From positions 1,550,501-1,614,500 of the forward strand of contig NZ_AP026683.1 of the NCBI RefSeq assembly GCF_025997995.1: a DNA stretch of 64,000 nt, written 5' to 3'. The translations under genes were made by a program, and so were the position numbers. Shown here in pieces: positions 1 through 9,310 of the stretch; within the stretch, counting starts at the first letter, position 1; each line of letters begins with the position of its first letter. The notes beneath the pieces are model-generated. The model saw only the letters and a program-made list of their open reading frames with translations, was not told where the DNA came from and made no database searches. The stretch comes from Sediminibacterium sp. TEGAF015 (lineage in GTDB: Bacteria > Bacteroidota > Bacteroidia > Chitinophagales > Chitinophagaceae).

Positions 1-613
1 GTTGGCCTTTCTGCATCAGGAACATTCTGGAAAAACCTTTTTGCATTAATATATTCAGTTCCTCCCTTATTTCCCGGTTGGCATGCTGTTGAAAAGCTAC
101 TAGAAAAACAATTTTATCTCCCTCCGATAAAGCCTGTACCGCTTGCAACACATCTGCCACTTCATCTTTTCTTACTTCCTTTCCGCTAACAGGAGAGATG
201 GTTTTTCCCACTCTTGCATATAATAAACGCAGGTAATCATAAATCTCAGTCATACTGCCCACTGTGCTGCGTGGGGTTCTGGTAATAACTTTCTGTTCAA
301 TGGCAATGGCAGGACACAATCCCTTAATATAATCTACATCCGGCTTTACCATGCGAGACATAAACTGTCTGGCATAGGCACTTAAACTTTCTGCATATCG
401 TCTTTGCCCTTCTGCAAACAAAGTATCAATGGTTAAGGAAGATTTACCGCTTCCCGATACACCAGTTACCACAATGAGTTTATTTCGGGGAAACGAGACG
501 GTAACGTTTTTCAGGTTATGGGTTCTAGCACCATGTACCAATATATCAGAAGATCCCAATGCTGGCTTTTCAATGGTTTTGCTTACTGCTGCTGTGTTTT
601 TGCTCTTTGCCAT
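1..613 (-). CDS. uvrA: UvrA, excinuclease ABC subunit A (5' part of gene)
   Basis: Damage-recognition ATPase of nucleotide excision repair, acting with UvrB and UvrC in the cytoplasm. About 204 N-terminal residues are present and the gene runs off the left edge. The translation carries the UvrA opening 'HNLKNV', a Walker A loop GVSGSGKSS at residues 51-59, and the family segments 'SAYARQF' and 'TPRSTVGS'. The ATG at 613-611 gives a lysine-rich N-terminal extension of roughly 20 residues before the conserved part, a little longer than in E. coli. On the minus strand TTAATTTG, close to the Bacteroidota -7 element, lies about 8 nt upstream of the ATG, so the transcript leader may be very short. 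It is divergent from the sigma-factor gene. Confidence 0.96.
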   Translation of the reverse strand, partial: MAKSKNTAAVSKTIEKPALGSSDILVHGARTHNLKNVTVSFPRNKLIVVTGVSGSGKSSLTIDTLFAEGQRRYAESLSAYARQFMSRMVKPDVDYIKGLCPAIAIEQKVITRTPRSTVGSMTEIYDYLRLLYARVGKTISPVSGKEVRKDEVADVLQAVQALSEGDKIVFLVAFQQHANREIREELNILMQKGFSRMFLMQKGQ

Positions 614-827
614 AGGGTTCACAAATTAAACAGATTATTACAGCTTTGGTTGAAGAAAACCGAAATAACGGTCAAAAAATCAATCACTTAGGATGTGAAT
701 AACCTAAAGACCCTCCAACTTGATTTCCACAAAAGATTTATGTATGAAAAACATATCTATTTTGTTCAGGATTTAAGAAATCGTTGTCCAATATCCTGAT
801 TTTAATCCTGACTCAAAAACCTAAACT

Positions 828-1409
828 ATGAGAACATTAGACCATGCGTCTGATACAGAACTGATACGGGCATTTCAAGACGGGGACACCGATGCATTTG
901 AAACCCTTATCTACCGATACAAGGACAAAATATTTTCTTCCATTTTGTTCTTTGTAAAAGACACTTATCTGGCTGAAGATTTATTCCAGGACGTGTTTAT
1001 CAAGATCATCGATACCCTGAAAAATAAGCGCTATACAGAAGAAGGCAAGTTCTTACCATGGGCTTTGAGAATCTCTCACAACCTTTGCGTAGACTACTTC
1101 AGAAAAGTTAAGCGTACCCCTGCCATTAAAACCAGTGATAACAAAGACATCTTTGATGTACTGCAGATTTCTGAAGAAGGTCCGGATGGCAAGATTATGC
1201 AAGGTCAAAGCCACGACAGAGTGAGAAAAATGCTGGATCTTTTACCTGAAGAACAAAGAGAAATTATTGTGCTAAGACACTATGCCAACCTAAGCTTTAA
1301 GGAAATAGCTGAAATTACCAATTGCAGCATCAATACCGCTTTAGGCAGAATGCGCTACGGTTTAATCAACCTTAGAAAAATGATGGTAGAAAAACAAATC
1401 GCTTTATAG
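828..1409 (+). CDS. ECF-type RNA polymerase sigma factor
   Basis: A 193-residue sigma-70 family protein with only regions 2 and 4, the hallmark of extracytoplasmic-function sigma factors. Region 2 is visible around residues 20-90 (YRYKDKIFS, DLFQDVFIKI, LPWALRISHN). Region 4 lies at about residues 130-185 (LPEEQREIIVLRHY, SFKEIAEITNCSINTALGRMRYG), where the helix-turn-helix contacts the -35 region. No anti-sigma gene with a membrane segment follows, so it stands alone and may be constitutive or regulated by level. A strong hairpin terminator follows the stop codon. Which promoters it reads cannot be told from here. Confidence 0.93.
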   Translation: MRTLDHASDTELIRAFQDGDTDAFETLIYRYKDKIFSSILFFVKDTYLAEDLFQDVFIKIIDTLKNKRYTEEGKFLPWALRISHNLCVDYFRKVKRTPAIKTSDNKDIFDVLQISEEGPDGKIMQGQSHDRVRKMLDLLPEEQREIIVLRHYANLSFKEIAEITNCSINTALGRMRYGLINLRKMMVEKQIAL

Positions 1410-1424
1410 TTTGTGCAGGATAAA

Positions 1425-1456
1425 TAAAAAAGCTCCGATAATATCGGAGCTTTTTT
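1425..1456. terminator. Bidirectional rho-independent terminator
   Basis: A 9-bp perfect stem (AGCTCCGAT / ATCGGAGCT, 1431-1439 and 1443-1451) has an A-run on its left and six T on its right. It can therefore terminate both the sigma-factor gene on the plus strand and dsbD on the minus strand. Confidence 0.9.
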
Positions 1457-1502
1457 GTTGGCTATATCTTATTCATACTACTTTGAATTTTTCTCATATA
1501 TC

Positions 1503-3464
1503 TTATTTTTTCTTTGCATCAAATACTGCTTTCGCTGCATCTAAATGCGCTATGAATTTATTGATATCCGGATTGTACCCATATTTAATGCTACTCAAAG
1601 GCTTACCTTCTAGATCTAAAAACATATAGAGTGGCTGTGCATTAAAACCAAACTGTGTAATTTCATAATCCAGGTTTTTATCGCCTTCAGTTAAAACTTT
1701 ATCTCCGTCCTTCTTGGTGTATTGTTCTCCGGCTGGCAAAGGAGTGGATTCATCCACGTATAAACTCACCAACACAAAATTCTCTTTCATTCTTTTCAAT
1801 ACTTCAGGATCCTTCCAAACTTCCTTTTCCATCTTTCGGCAGTTGGCGCAGCTATGACCCGTGAAATCGAGCATCAATGGTTTGTTCAATGCCTTGGCTG
1901 CTGCCATCCCCTCTTCCAACGTAAAATAGGCTAACAATCCATATGGCATATGTAATTTATCTGCCAGTCTTTTCGGAGGCGCTGCTAATGAAGTAGTAGA
2001 TGAAGAAGTTGAAGGAGCAGTACCTATCTGATATTTCAATGCATCCAGATTGAATTCCTGCGTGCCGTCCGGAGGAATAAATCCGCTCAAATGTCTTAAT
2101 GGCGCACCCCATAAACCCGGTAAAATATACAGAGCAAAGGAGAAAGATGCCATTGCAAAAAACAACCTGGGCACAGATACATAGGGCAGGTCACTATCGT
2201 GAGAGAATTTTAATTTTCCCAATAAGTATACACCAAGCAATACAAATATCACAATCCACAATACCAGAAAGACATCTCTGTCGAGTAAGCGCCAGTGATA
2301 AATTAAATCTACGTTCGATAAAAATTTTAATGCCAGCGCCAATTCAATAAACCCGAAACTCACTTTCACGGAATTCAGCCATCCACCGCTCTTTGGCAAA
2401 GACTGCAACATGGAAGGGAAGAAAGCAAATAGTGAAAACGGCAATGCCAATCCCACCCCAAAACCCAGCATACCAACTATTGGCGCAGTACTTACTCCAC
2501 CTGTACTCGTTTGTCCCAGCAAAGTGCCTACAATTGGTCCTGTACAAGAAAAAGAAACAATCACTAAAGTAAGTGCCATAAAAAAGATACCGCCCAATCC
2601 ACCCTTACCTGCTTTCTGATCTGCCTTATTGGCCCAGCTATTGGGCAACTGCAATTCAAATGCACCAAAGAAGGAAATGGCAAACACTAGGAAGATGGCA
2701 AAGAACAATAAATTGGAAATAGCACTGGTAGAAATCTGATAGAGTATATCATCTCCAAACAACAATACTAGCAAAATAGTAGGAATGGTATAAATACCAA
2801 TGATAGAAATGGAATACCACAATGCGTTGCGAATGCCTTCTACCCTTGTTTTACTTCTCTTTAAAAAGAAACTAACTGTTACAGGTATCAATGGAAAAAC
2901 ACAGGGTGTAATCACTGCGAGCAAACCTGTTAAAAAAGTAAGCAAAAAGATTTGCCATAAACTCTGATTGGCTATATCCTCATCCGGATTGGCTGCTGCT
3001 TCTGCTACTGGTTGAATGTCAATGACAAAATTTTCTACTCCACTTGGGAACTGATCACCCGCTTTGGCCAACCAATTAAATTGACCACTCACAGATAATT
3101 TGTCTGTTGCCATTACACGCAAGCCAAAAATAAATTGTACACTGTCTTCAAATACTTTCAGTGGTACTTGTCCGGCTTCAAGTGCAGGCTGTTTCATTGC
3201 ACTGCCTTTTTCTTCTACTTGCTGGGTTAGTAAATGCTGTAAGGAATCTGGCAATTGCAATGCAGACACAAACTCATCTTCAGCCGTTTGCTTTTTTACT
3301 CCAAAGAGTTGGTAGCCCTTGTTGATTGTTGTTTTTACAACCAGCTGCACCAGGCTATCGTTTACACGTTCTGTTGAAAAAACAAATTGCACAGGTGACT
3401 TTTCCTGTGCAATTCCCTGTTGCGCCAGTATACTCAATACCAGCACCCAAATGAATTTCTTCAT
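1503..3464 (-). CDS. DsbD-family thiol:disulfide interchange protein
   Basis: Carries reducing power from cytoplasmic thioredoxin across the inner membrane to periplasmic thiols. The 653 residues show a signal peptide (1-19), an N-terminal DsbD-alpha-like region (about 20-155), a membrane DsbD-beta/CcdA domain (about 170-450) with cysteines in TPCVFP (Cys188) and SCTGP (Cys307), and a C-terminal thioredoxin-like domain with CANC at 539-542. The ATG at 3464 was chosen because it starts a clean signal peptide one base after the upstream stop; a longer reading would overlap that gene. In the alpha-like region the two positions that are cysteines in the neighbouring 150-residue protein are Lys134 and Phe139, so this part of the fusion probably cannot do thiol exchange. 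Confidence 0.93.
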   Translation of the reverse strand: MKKFIWVLVLSILAQQGIAQEKSPVQFVFSTERVNDSLVQLVVKTTINKGYQLFGVKKQTAEDEFVSALQLPDSLQHLLTQQVEEKGSAMKQPALEAGQVPLKVFEDSVQFIFGLRVMATDKLSVSGQFNWLAKAGDQFPSGVENFVIDIQPVAEAAANPDEDIANQSLWQIFLLTFLTGLLAVITPCVFPLIPVTVSFFLKRSKTRVEGIRNALWYSISIIGIYTIPTILLVLLFGDDILYQISTSAISNLLFFAIFLVFAISFFGAFELQLPNSWANKADQKAGKGGLGGIFFMALTLVIVSFSCTGPIVGTLLGQTSTGGVSTAPIVGMLGFGVGLALPFSLFAFFPSMLQSLPKSGGWLNSVKVSFGFIELALALKFLSNVDLIYHWRLLDRDVFLVLWIVIFVLLGVYLLGKLKFSHDSDLPYVSVPRLFFAMASFSFALYILPGLWGAPLRHLSGFIPPDGTQEFNLDALKYQIGTAPSTSSSTTSLAAPPKRLADKLHMPYGLLAYFTLEEGMAAAKALNKPLMLDFTGHSCANCRKMEKEVWKDPEVLKRMKENFVLVSLYVDESTPLPAGEQYTKKDGDKVLTEGDKNLDYEITQFGFNAQPLYMFLDLEGKPLSSIKYGYNPDINKFIAHLDAAKAVFDAKKK

Positions 3465-3465
3465 A

Positions 3466-3918
3466 TTATAATAGCTTAATGTCAAATTGTTTTTTGGTTG
3501 GAGGCAAGCACTGCTCATCGTCGCAAACCATATAGTTTACATACCCTGCCACATTGGTTTTTATTCCCGGCTTCACTTTAACCAACTGTGTATACACAAC
3601 TTTGCCACTGTAGAACAACACTTCCATGTCAAAAATCTTATCGTTGATTTTTTCCAACTTGCCTTGCTCCTTTGGTTTACCTTGAGCTTTTACCAATGGG
3701 TTAGGATTGAATACAATCTTGGTAGGAACAGGACCACCGGTTGGCATATTTTGAGAATACATATGCCAGGGCTTGGGAATATTTGCCGTTATAACTACTT
3801 CGTAGCTATCTGCCGTTTTTTTCTTTGCTTCAAATGTCCAAGACACAGGATCTTTAATTTGTGCACTCACTAATGCCACACTCAGTAAAGCCACGAATAC
3901 GCTTAGTAATTTTTTCAT
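3466..3918 (-). CDS. Secreted DsbD alpha-domain-like protein (DsbD_N family)
   Basis: A 150-residue protein with a signal peptide (1-19, ending in VSAQ) and one DsbD N-terminal-type immunoglobulin-like domain. The family's cysteine pair is present as Cys132 and Cys137 in VCDDEQCLPP. In known DsbD this domain receives electrons and passes them to periplasmic substrate proteins. The gene ends one base before the dsbD start, so the two are almost certainly co-transcribed. Its last 30 residues line up with residues 124-150 of the DsbD product (shared G-x-x-N and following hydrophobics). It probably supplies in trans the active cysteines that the fusion lacks. Confidence 0.85.
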   Translation of the reverse strand: MKKLLSVFVALLSVALVSAQIKDPVSWTFEAKKKTADSYEVVITANIPKPWHMYSQNMPTGGPVPTKIVFNPNPLVKAQGKPKEQGKLEKINDKIFDMEVLFYSGKVVYTQLVKVKPGIKTNVAGYVNYMVCDDEQCLPPTKKQFDIKLL

Positions 3919-3924
3919 CTTCTC

Positions 3925-4584
3925 TTATTGAATAGACAACAATTCAAAAACTTTTATTCCGTCCAGATTGTGCAGACTGGGTGAAGTTGCGCGCTCTGGG
4001 TGAGGCATCATACCAAATACATTGTTTCCTGCATTTCTGATTCCAGCAATATTTCTGGTGGCTCCATTCGGATTGGCCGCTGCTGTAATATTACCCGCTG
4101 CATCAGAATAACGGAACAGAATCTGGTCATTTTTTTCCAGTTCATCCAGCGTAGCTTCGTCCGCATGGAATCTGCCTTCTCCATGCGCAATAGGTATTTG
4201 CAATGCTCCGGTTACAGGATTGGTTATATATACATTCTTACAGATAAATTGTTGATTGGCATTTTGCAAAAGTACTCCGGGTAAAAGACCGCTCTCACAG
4301 AGAATCTGAAATCCATTACAAACCCCAAGGACTTTTCCCCCTCTATTGGCAAAATCAATCACAGATTGCATCATCGGACTAAAACGGGCAATGGCACCAC
4401 AGCGCAGGTAATCCCCATAAGAAAATCCACCAGGAAGTACAATACAATCATCCGTTGAGAAAGCGGATAAATCCTTGTCTTTATGCCATAACATAATGAC
4501 TTCCTTATTTAAGTCGTTCTGCAATGCATCCTGCATGTCTCTGTCGCAATTGGATCCCGGGAAAACCACCACCCCTAGTTTCAT
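3925..4584 (-). CDS. purQ: Phosphoribosylformylglycinamidine synthase, glutaminase subunit PurQ
   Basis: Supplies ammonia from glutamine for the fourth step of purine synthesis (FGAR to FGAM). At 219 residues it is the small stand-alone form that works with separate PurS and small PurL, not the large fused PurL of gamma-proteobacteria. The class I amidotransferase triad is clear: nucleophile Cys89 in GVCNGFQ, and His195 and Glu197 in PHPERA. The ATG at 4584 gives the family start [14 protein letters not shown]; an in-frame upstream Met would only add seven unrelated residues. A consensus -7 element lies 18 nt upstream. It shares no obvious function with the dsbD pair downstream. Confidence 0.97.
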   Translation of the reverse strand: MKLGVVVFPGSNCDRDMQDALQNDLNKEVIMLWHKDKDLSAFSTDDCIVLPGGFSYGDYLRCGAIARFSPMMQSVIDFANRGGKVLGVCNGFQILCESGLLPGVLLQNANQQFICKNVYITNPVTGALQIPIAHGEGRFHADEATLDELEKNDQILFRYSDAAGNITAAANPNGATRNIAGIRNAGNNVFGMMPHPERATSPSLHNLDGIKVFELLSIQ

Positions 4585-4602
4585 GTAATTAAGATTTAGG
4601 CA

Positions 4603-4610
4603 CAAAGGTA
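4603..4610 (-). promoter_or_regulatory. Predicted -7 element of the purQ promoter
   Basis: Reads TACCTTTG on the minus strand, an exact match to the Bacteroidota -7 consensus TAnnTTTG. Its end is 18 nt before the purQ ATG. I see no convincing -33 TTTG at the usual 19-21 nt spacing. Confidence 0.55.
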
Positions 4611-4633
4611 CAATCCAGAAACAGAAAGAATGC

Positions 4634-5617
4634 CTAAAATTTGACGATTTGCCAATTATTGTACATAACCGCTGCCAAAAGCAGCCAGAAAATCAAATTG
4701 GGGAAAATCAACCGTCTGGGAAAGGAAAAAATAGCGGCAGCAAAAGGGACAACCGACACTAAACAAAGAAAGGCAGCTTCAAAACCTGCATGATGAAAGG
4801 CAAATGGGGAAAGTGAAAGAATGATCGTCATAACCAGCAGAGAAGACCAGTTTTTTCGCATCTGAATCACCAGCCGGCTGTTAAATTGCTGCCAGAAAAA
4901 AAGACCAATAAAAAAACTCATCAGAAAACTGGATAAACCAATCCATTCAGCCTTTTTTAAAGGGGTAAGCTTTGTTGGCATTTCCCAGTCAGGCAACCAG
5001 TTCGAGAGCAAGGGCAATTGATTGGTAAGATAGAGTCCGGAGGCCAGAAAATAGTAAGGCAAAGCCATTCCCATAATCAGGGTAAACCACTCCTGCAGTT
5101 TGAATGCCCGCATAATGCCCAGCGCAAACAATACTACAGGAACAACCAATGCTGTCGGGTGATAACAAAGCACCATGATGGCTACCAGCAATCCAATATT
5201 GAATAGCAGGGTCTTGGGTGCAGGATTATTGTACAACCTGGTCAATTTAATATAAATCCAGATCAGGAAAAAATTAGCCAATAAGGCTGGTGAAATAACA
5301 GACCAGGCCGGAAACAATCCTGTTAGCAATACATAGGTCATGGCCACTGTATAACTAGACTGAGGATACATTTTCTGATCCGCCAGTAAAAAATTAAGCC
5401 GTATCGCCTGAATCAATACGATAATAATATATATCCAAAAACCGGATGCTCCCAGCCTCGGTTGAATATAGTTGTTCAGCAATAATCCGAAATAGCCAGT
5501 TTGAGCATTGGACGTTATGGGAACAGGAATAAAGAATCCATGCGCGTGCACCAGCAAACAGAGGAGCAGTACAAATAAAATATTAATAATCGATTTGTCT
5601 CTGAATAGAAATACCAC
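4634..5617 (-). CDS. Polytopic membrane protein, DUF6427-like
   Basis: A 327-residue integral membrane protein with about ten hydrophobic stretches and short loops, starting with a GTG codon (no nearby ATG in frame). The opening MVFLFRDKS, the early HGFFIPVP segment and the hydrophobic profile resemble the Bacteroidota-only family usually labelled DUF6427; I recognise it only by general resemblance. It begins 9 bp after the stop of the upstream secreted-protein gene, so the two may be co-transcribed. Function unknown. The layout loosely recalls glycosyltransferase- or polymerase-type membrane proteins, but no catalytic motif is visible. Confidence 0.6.
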   Translation of the reverse strand: MVFLFRDKSIINILFVLLLCLLVHAHGFFIPVPITSNAQTGYFGLLLNNYIQPRLGASGFWIYIIIVLIQAIRLNFLLADQKMYPQSSYTVAMTYVLLTGLFPAWSVISPALLANFFLIWIYIKLTRLYNNPAPKTLLFNIGLLVAIMVLCYHPTALVVPVVLFALGIMRAFKLQEWFTLIMGMALPYYFLASGLYLTNQLPLLSNWLPDWEMPTKLTPLKKAEWIGLSSFLMSFFIGLFFWQQFNSRLVIQMRKNWSSLLVMTIILSLSPFAFHHAGFEAAFLCLVSVVPFAAAIFSFPRRLIFPNLIFWLLLAAVMYNNWQIVKF

Positions 5618-5626
5618 GGACGCAAG

Positions 5627-7201
5627 TTAATAATCTATTTTGGCAAAACAGGTATAGCCTCTGTACATACAAGGAATGATGGCTTGTCTGGCGCCGGTTT
5701 GCTTGGCATGTCTTGGCATAAAATCATACCCTCTTTCCAGATTTTTAATGGTTGGATTGCGGTCAATTTGGCCCTGCGGAGACATTGCCTGATCGGTAAG
5801 TACATTGTTTCTTTTCTCCTGAATATTAAAGAGAAAACGAATCTGATCTCCGGAGTTCAGCAAACCATACCCAATATAATTGTCTGTATTATCGTCGTAT
5901 TGCGTTTTACGGATTACATTGCTCCATTCCATTTTGCCATCGGGTTCAAAAGAAATGATAGCAATATTGTCAGAGAAATAACGGGTAACATTGTTCGGTC
6001 CCATCGAGTTCAATCCCCAAGGAGAGCCCCAGGGATATGCATTAAATCCGGATCCATAAGGATAATAACCACCGCCTAATCCCAAACCCAGACCTGAACC
6101 CATATAGGGGTTAAAGAAAGGACTGCGGTTCATCATATCCCAGCGGTTAAAATTATTTCCGCGTGAATTCATATAAGCGGATTCCGCAATCATCATAAAA
6201 CCGCCATCCCTTCGAAGAATCAGATTTTTCAGATAAAAGTCATTGAAAGCTGTTTTGGTAGACCCTTCTCCTTTAACGTCAGATCTGAACTCATCGGTAA
6301 ATACGGTTGTGGCATTCAATAATTCTTGTCCATTGCTTTTGTCCCAGAGGGTATAGTATAAACCATCAATATTGCCTCTTTTCTGCTTACTAAAAAAAGA
6401 AGTAATCAGAATTTTCTTGTTCAGGTTATCAATTTTAATACGGGTATCGTCTAGGAAAAGACTCTTTACTTTTACTTCGCTTATGGTGGGATTAATGCTG
6501 CCGAGGGGCTTAATCACCAGACTCACTTTATTGATACTCTCATTTTCGGCCACAGCAGATTCGCGTAAACAAACCAAATTACCCTCATTGTCTAAACCGA
6601 ATTCACCCAGGTAATCGTTTCTGTCGGGCATTGGAATGGCAATTCTTACCTTTTCCAATTGGCTTAATTCCTTATTAAAAACACAGGAAGTAATTACGTG
6701 TTCTTTTTCGTTTCGGGTACTGATTTTGAAAGCTCCCAGTCGCTGTTTGTCTTCGCTGTTCACAATCGTATAGATTCTGTTATTAGCTGTATAACCCATA
6801 CCAGATGTGGTATCCAGCAAAGTTACATCGCCCAGAATCTTTCCTTCCGGACCAATTTTAGCAGCCATTACATAGTAGATATTTCTTTGCTGATACTGAT
6901 AAATAAAATAAGAGAAATCAGGATAGGCAAGAAAATCAGTACCCAGAATTTTGGTTCTGGTAGGGAGAAAATCTGCTTTGACCTTGGCTGTTAATTTCAT
7001 TTCCGAATCGTATACAGAAAAGAAATGATCGTCACGGGCATTCTTATAAATAAGGAACTTGCCGCCAATTTTTCCAACTACTTCAAAGTTTAAAGTGCGG
7101 GGGTCTTCCCTGTCGGGATCAGAATAAACAATATTCTGGGCAGTAGCGGATGCACAAGTTGCTAACATAGCCCACAAAAAAAAGAGAAATGACCTTTTCA
7201 T
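5627..7201 (-). CDS. Secreted protein of unknown function with a Gly/Tyr/Pro-rich insert
   Basis: A 524-residue protein with a clear signal peptide (1-21, ending in SATAQ). The body looks beta-rich and regularly spaced, with phrases such as YYVMAAKIG, FLIYKNARDD and IAIISFEPDGKMEWS that recall beta-propeller or quinoprotein-like blades, but no family is recognised. Around residues 365-400 there is a low-complexity insert rich in Gly, Tyr, Pro and Asn, probably a surface loop. The ATG at 7201 is preferred over a GTG two codons upstream. A consensus -7 element (TACATTTG) lies 19 nt before the ATG. Envelope location is inferred from the signal peptide. Confidence 0.75.
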   Translation of the reverse strand: MKRSFLFFLWAMLATCASATAQNIVYSDPDREDPRTLNFEVVGKIGGKFLIYKNARDDHFFSVYDSEMKLTAKVKADFLPTRTKILGTDFLAYPDFSYFIYQYQQRNIYYVMAAKIGPEGKILGDVTLLDTTSGMGYTANNRIYTIVNSEDKQRLGAFKISTRNEKEHVITSCVFNKELSQLEKVRIAIPMPDRNDYLGEFGLDNEGNLVCLRESAVAENESINKVSLVIKPLGSINPTISEVKVKSLFLDDTRIKIDNLNKKILITSFFSKQKRGNIDGLYYTLWDKSNGQELLNATTVFTDEFRSDVKGEGSTKTAFNDFYLKNLILRRDGGFMMIAESAYMNSRGNNFNRWDMMNRSPFFNPYMGSGLGLGLGGGYYPYGSGFNAYPWGSPWGLNSMGPNNVTRYFSDNIAIISFEPDGKMEWSNVIRKTQYDDNTDNYIGYGLLNSGDQIRFLFNIQEKRNNVLTDQAMSPQGQIDRNPTIKNLERGYDFMPRHAKQTGARQAIIPCMYRGYTCFAKIDY

Positions 7202-7220
7202 ACGCACTATCTTTATGTTT

Positions 7221-7228
7221 CAAATGTA
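7221..7228 (-). promoter_or_regulatory. Predicted -7 element upstream of the 5627-7201 gene
   Basis: TACATTTG on the minus strand, an exact TAnnTTTG match, 19 nt before the start codon at 7201. No good -33 element at standard spacing was seen. Confidence 0.5.
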
Positions 7229-7313
7229 CGGCTTGTACCAATCATTTGGATTATGCAAATTACCCATACATTTGTTAAAGATTGATTCAATTTAATGCTT
7301 CAACGCTTCTTTT

Positions 7314-9299
7314 GTGAGTAAAAATATCAACAAAGTTACCGGTGCTGGTCTCTTAATTGCTTTAGGGATTATCTACGGTGACATCGGCACTTCCCCCCTT
7401 TACGTATTTAACGCCATTATCACCAATCGGGTCATTTCAGAAGAACTGATCATTGGTGCTTTGTCCTGCATTATCTGGACCATCACGCTACAGACAACGG
7501 TCAAATATGTGCTGATGATTTTGAATGCAGACAACAAGGGGGAAGGGGGAACATTTGCATTGTATGCATTGGTGAGGCGAAGAAAAAAATGGTTAGTCAT
7601 TCCTGCAATGATTGGTGGAGCGGCCATGTTGGCGGATGGCATTATTACGCCACCCATCTCTGTTACGTCGGCTATAGAAGGATTAAAAGAATTACCCGCT
7701 ATGCAATCTATTACAAGCGATAGTATTGTATTAATTGTAATAGGGATTTTAGCTGCCATCTTTTTCATGCAACAATTTGGTACAGCCAGTATTGGAAAAT
7801 TGTTTGGACCAATCATGTTTATCTGGTTTACCATGTTGGCTGTTTTGGGTATAGCACATATGGGGCACGACCTATCTGTGTTTAAGGCCTTGAATCCTTA
7901 CTATGGGGTGAAGTTGCTCATTAACTACCCCAATGGATTTTGGATACTAGGTGCTGTTTTTCTTTGCACAACAGGAGCAGAAGCCCTGTACTCCGATTTA
8001 GGTCATTGCGGTAGAGGCAATATTCGCATTTCCTGGATCTATGTAAAAATCTGTTTATTACTCAACTATTTTGGCCAAGGTGCCTTACTCTTGAGCACAC
8101 ATAAAGGTTTGCTGGTAAATGCTACCAATAAAGCGCAGTTGGGTATCAATGCTTTTTATGACTTAATGCCCGGCTGGTTTATTATTATAGGTGTAATCAT
8201 TGCTACTTCTGCGGCCATTATTGCCAGTCAGGCATTAATTTCAGGATCGTTCACCTTAATCAGCGAAGCCCTTCGATTGAATCTCTGGCCTAAAATGAAA
8301 GTAAGATACCCATCCGAAGAAAGAGGGCAATTGTTTGTACCAGGAATTAATTTATTACTATTTGTTGGATGTGTGGGTGTTGTGCTATTCTTCAGAGAGT
8401 CTGCGAAAATGGAAGCAGCTTATGGTTTAGCTATTGTAGTGACCATGCTAAGTACTACCATATTGTATTCTAATTATTTAGTGCTAAAAAGAACTGCTTC
8501 CGTTTGGATTTATATTTTCCTAATAGGGTATTTAATTTACGAATCTGCTTTTTTAATTGCACTGTTAGAGAAATTTGTTCATGGTGGATATGCTACTCTT
8601 TTAGTAGGGGGTGCCTTGTTTACCATAATGTATGTTTGGTACAGAAGTCGTAAAATCAAAAATCGTTACGTAGAGTTTGTTCGCCTGGAGAACTATATCC
8701 CCATGATTCAGGAACTGAGTAACGATAAAACCATCCCCAAATATGCAACGCATCTGGTTTACATGACCAGTGCCAACAACCACAATGAAATAGAGCACAA
8801 AATCATTTATTCTATTCTAAATAAGAAACCCAAAAGAGCAGATATCTACTGGTTTGTTCACGTAGATGTATTGGATGATCCGTACACATGTGAATACCAC
8901 GTTGAACATATAATTCCCAATGATATTATTCGGATTGAATTCAGATTAGGATTCAGGGTAGAACACCGTATCAATCTCATGTTCAGAAAAGTAGTGGAAG
9001 AACTGGTGAAAAACAAAGAAGTGAATATTACCAGCCGTTACGAAAGCCTGGAAAAAAATAATATTGTAGGCGATTTCCAGTTTATTGTAATGGAAAAATA
9101 CCTGAGTCAAGACAATGAATTACCATTCTTTGAGCGCGTAATCATGAAACTCTATTTCTGGCTGAAGGAAATATCCCTAAGTGAGGAAAGAGGTTTTGGA
9201 CTCGATCCCAGCAATGTGACCATTGAGAAATTCCCACTGATTGTTGCGCCTGTTTCTAAGTTGAAACTATCGCGTATCTTTCCAGAAGGGGAAGAATAA
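7314..9299 (+). CDS. KUP-family potassium transporter
   Basis: Low-affinity K+ (and Cs+/Rb+) uptake system of the inner membrane, a proton-coupled carrier in characterised relatives. The 661 residues start with the family signature ALGIIYGDIGTSPLY (residues 16-30). Further KUP phrases follow: GEGGTFALYALVRR, ADGIITPPISVTSAIEG and TGAEALYSDLGHCG. About 12 membrane helices fill the first 430 residues, followed by a soluble C-terminal domain. The start is GTG; no in-frame ATG gives the conserved N-terminus. The gene is followed 11 bp later by an alpha/beta hydrolase gene and may be co-transcribed with it. Confidence 0.96.
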   Translation: MSKNINKVTGAGLLIALGIIYGDIGTSPLYVFNAIITNRVISEELIIGALSCIIWTITLQTTVKYVLMILNADNKGEGGTFALYALVRRRKKWLVIPAMIGGAAMLADGIITPPISVTSAIEGLKELPAMQSITSDSIVLIVIGILAAIFFMQQFGTASIGKLFGPIMFIWFTMLAVLGIAHMGHDLSVFKALNPYYGVKLLINYPNGFWILGAVFLCTTGAEALYSDLGHCGRGNIRISWIYVKICLLLNYFGQGALLLSTHKGLLVNATNKAQLGINAFYDLMPGWFIIIGVIIATSAAIIASQALISGSFTLISEALRLNLWPKMKVRYPSEERGQLFVPGINLLLFVGCVGVVLFFRESAKMEAAYGLAIVVTMLSTTILYSNYLVLKRTASVWIYIFLIGYLIYESAFLIALLEKFVHGGYATLLVGGALFTIMYVWYRSRKIKNRYVEFVRLENYIPMIQELSNDKTIPKYATHLVYMTSANNHNEIEHKIIYSILNKKPKRADIYWFVHVDVLDDPYTCEYHVEHIIPNDIIRIEFRLGFRVEHRINLMFRKVVEELVKNKEVNITSRYESLEKNNIVGDFQFIVMEKYLSQDNELPFFERVIMKLYFWLKEISLSEERGFGLDPSNVTIEKFPLIVAPVSKLKLSRIFPEGEE

Positions 9300-9310
9300 A
9301 ATCAAATCAT

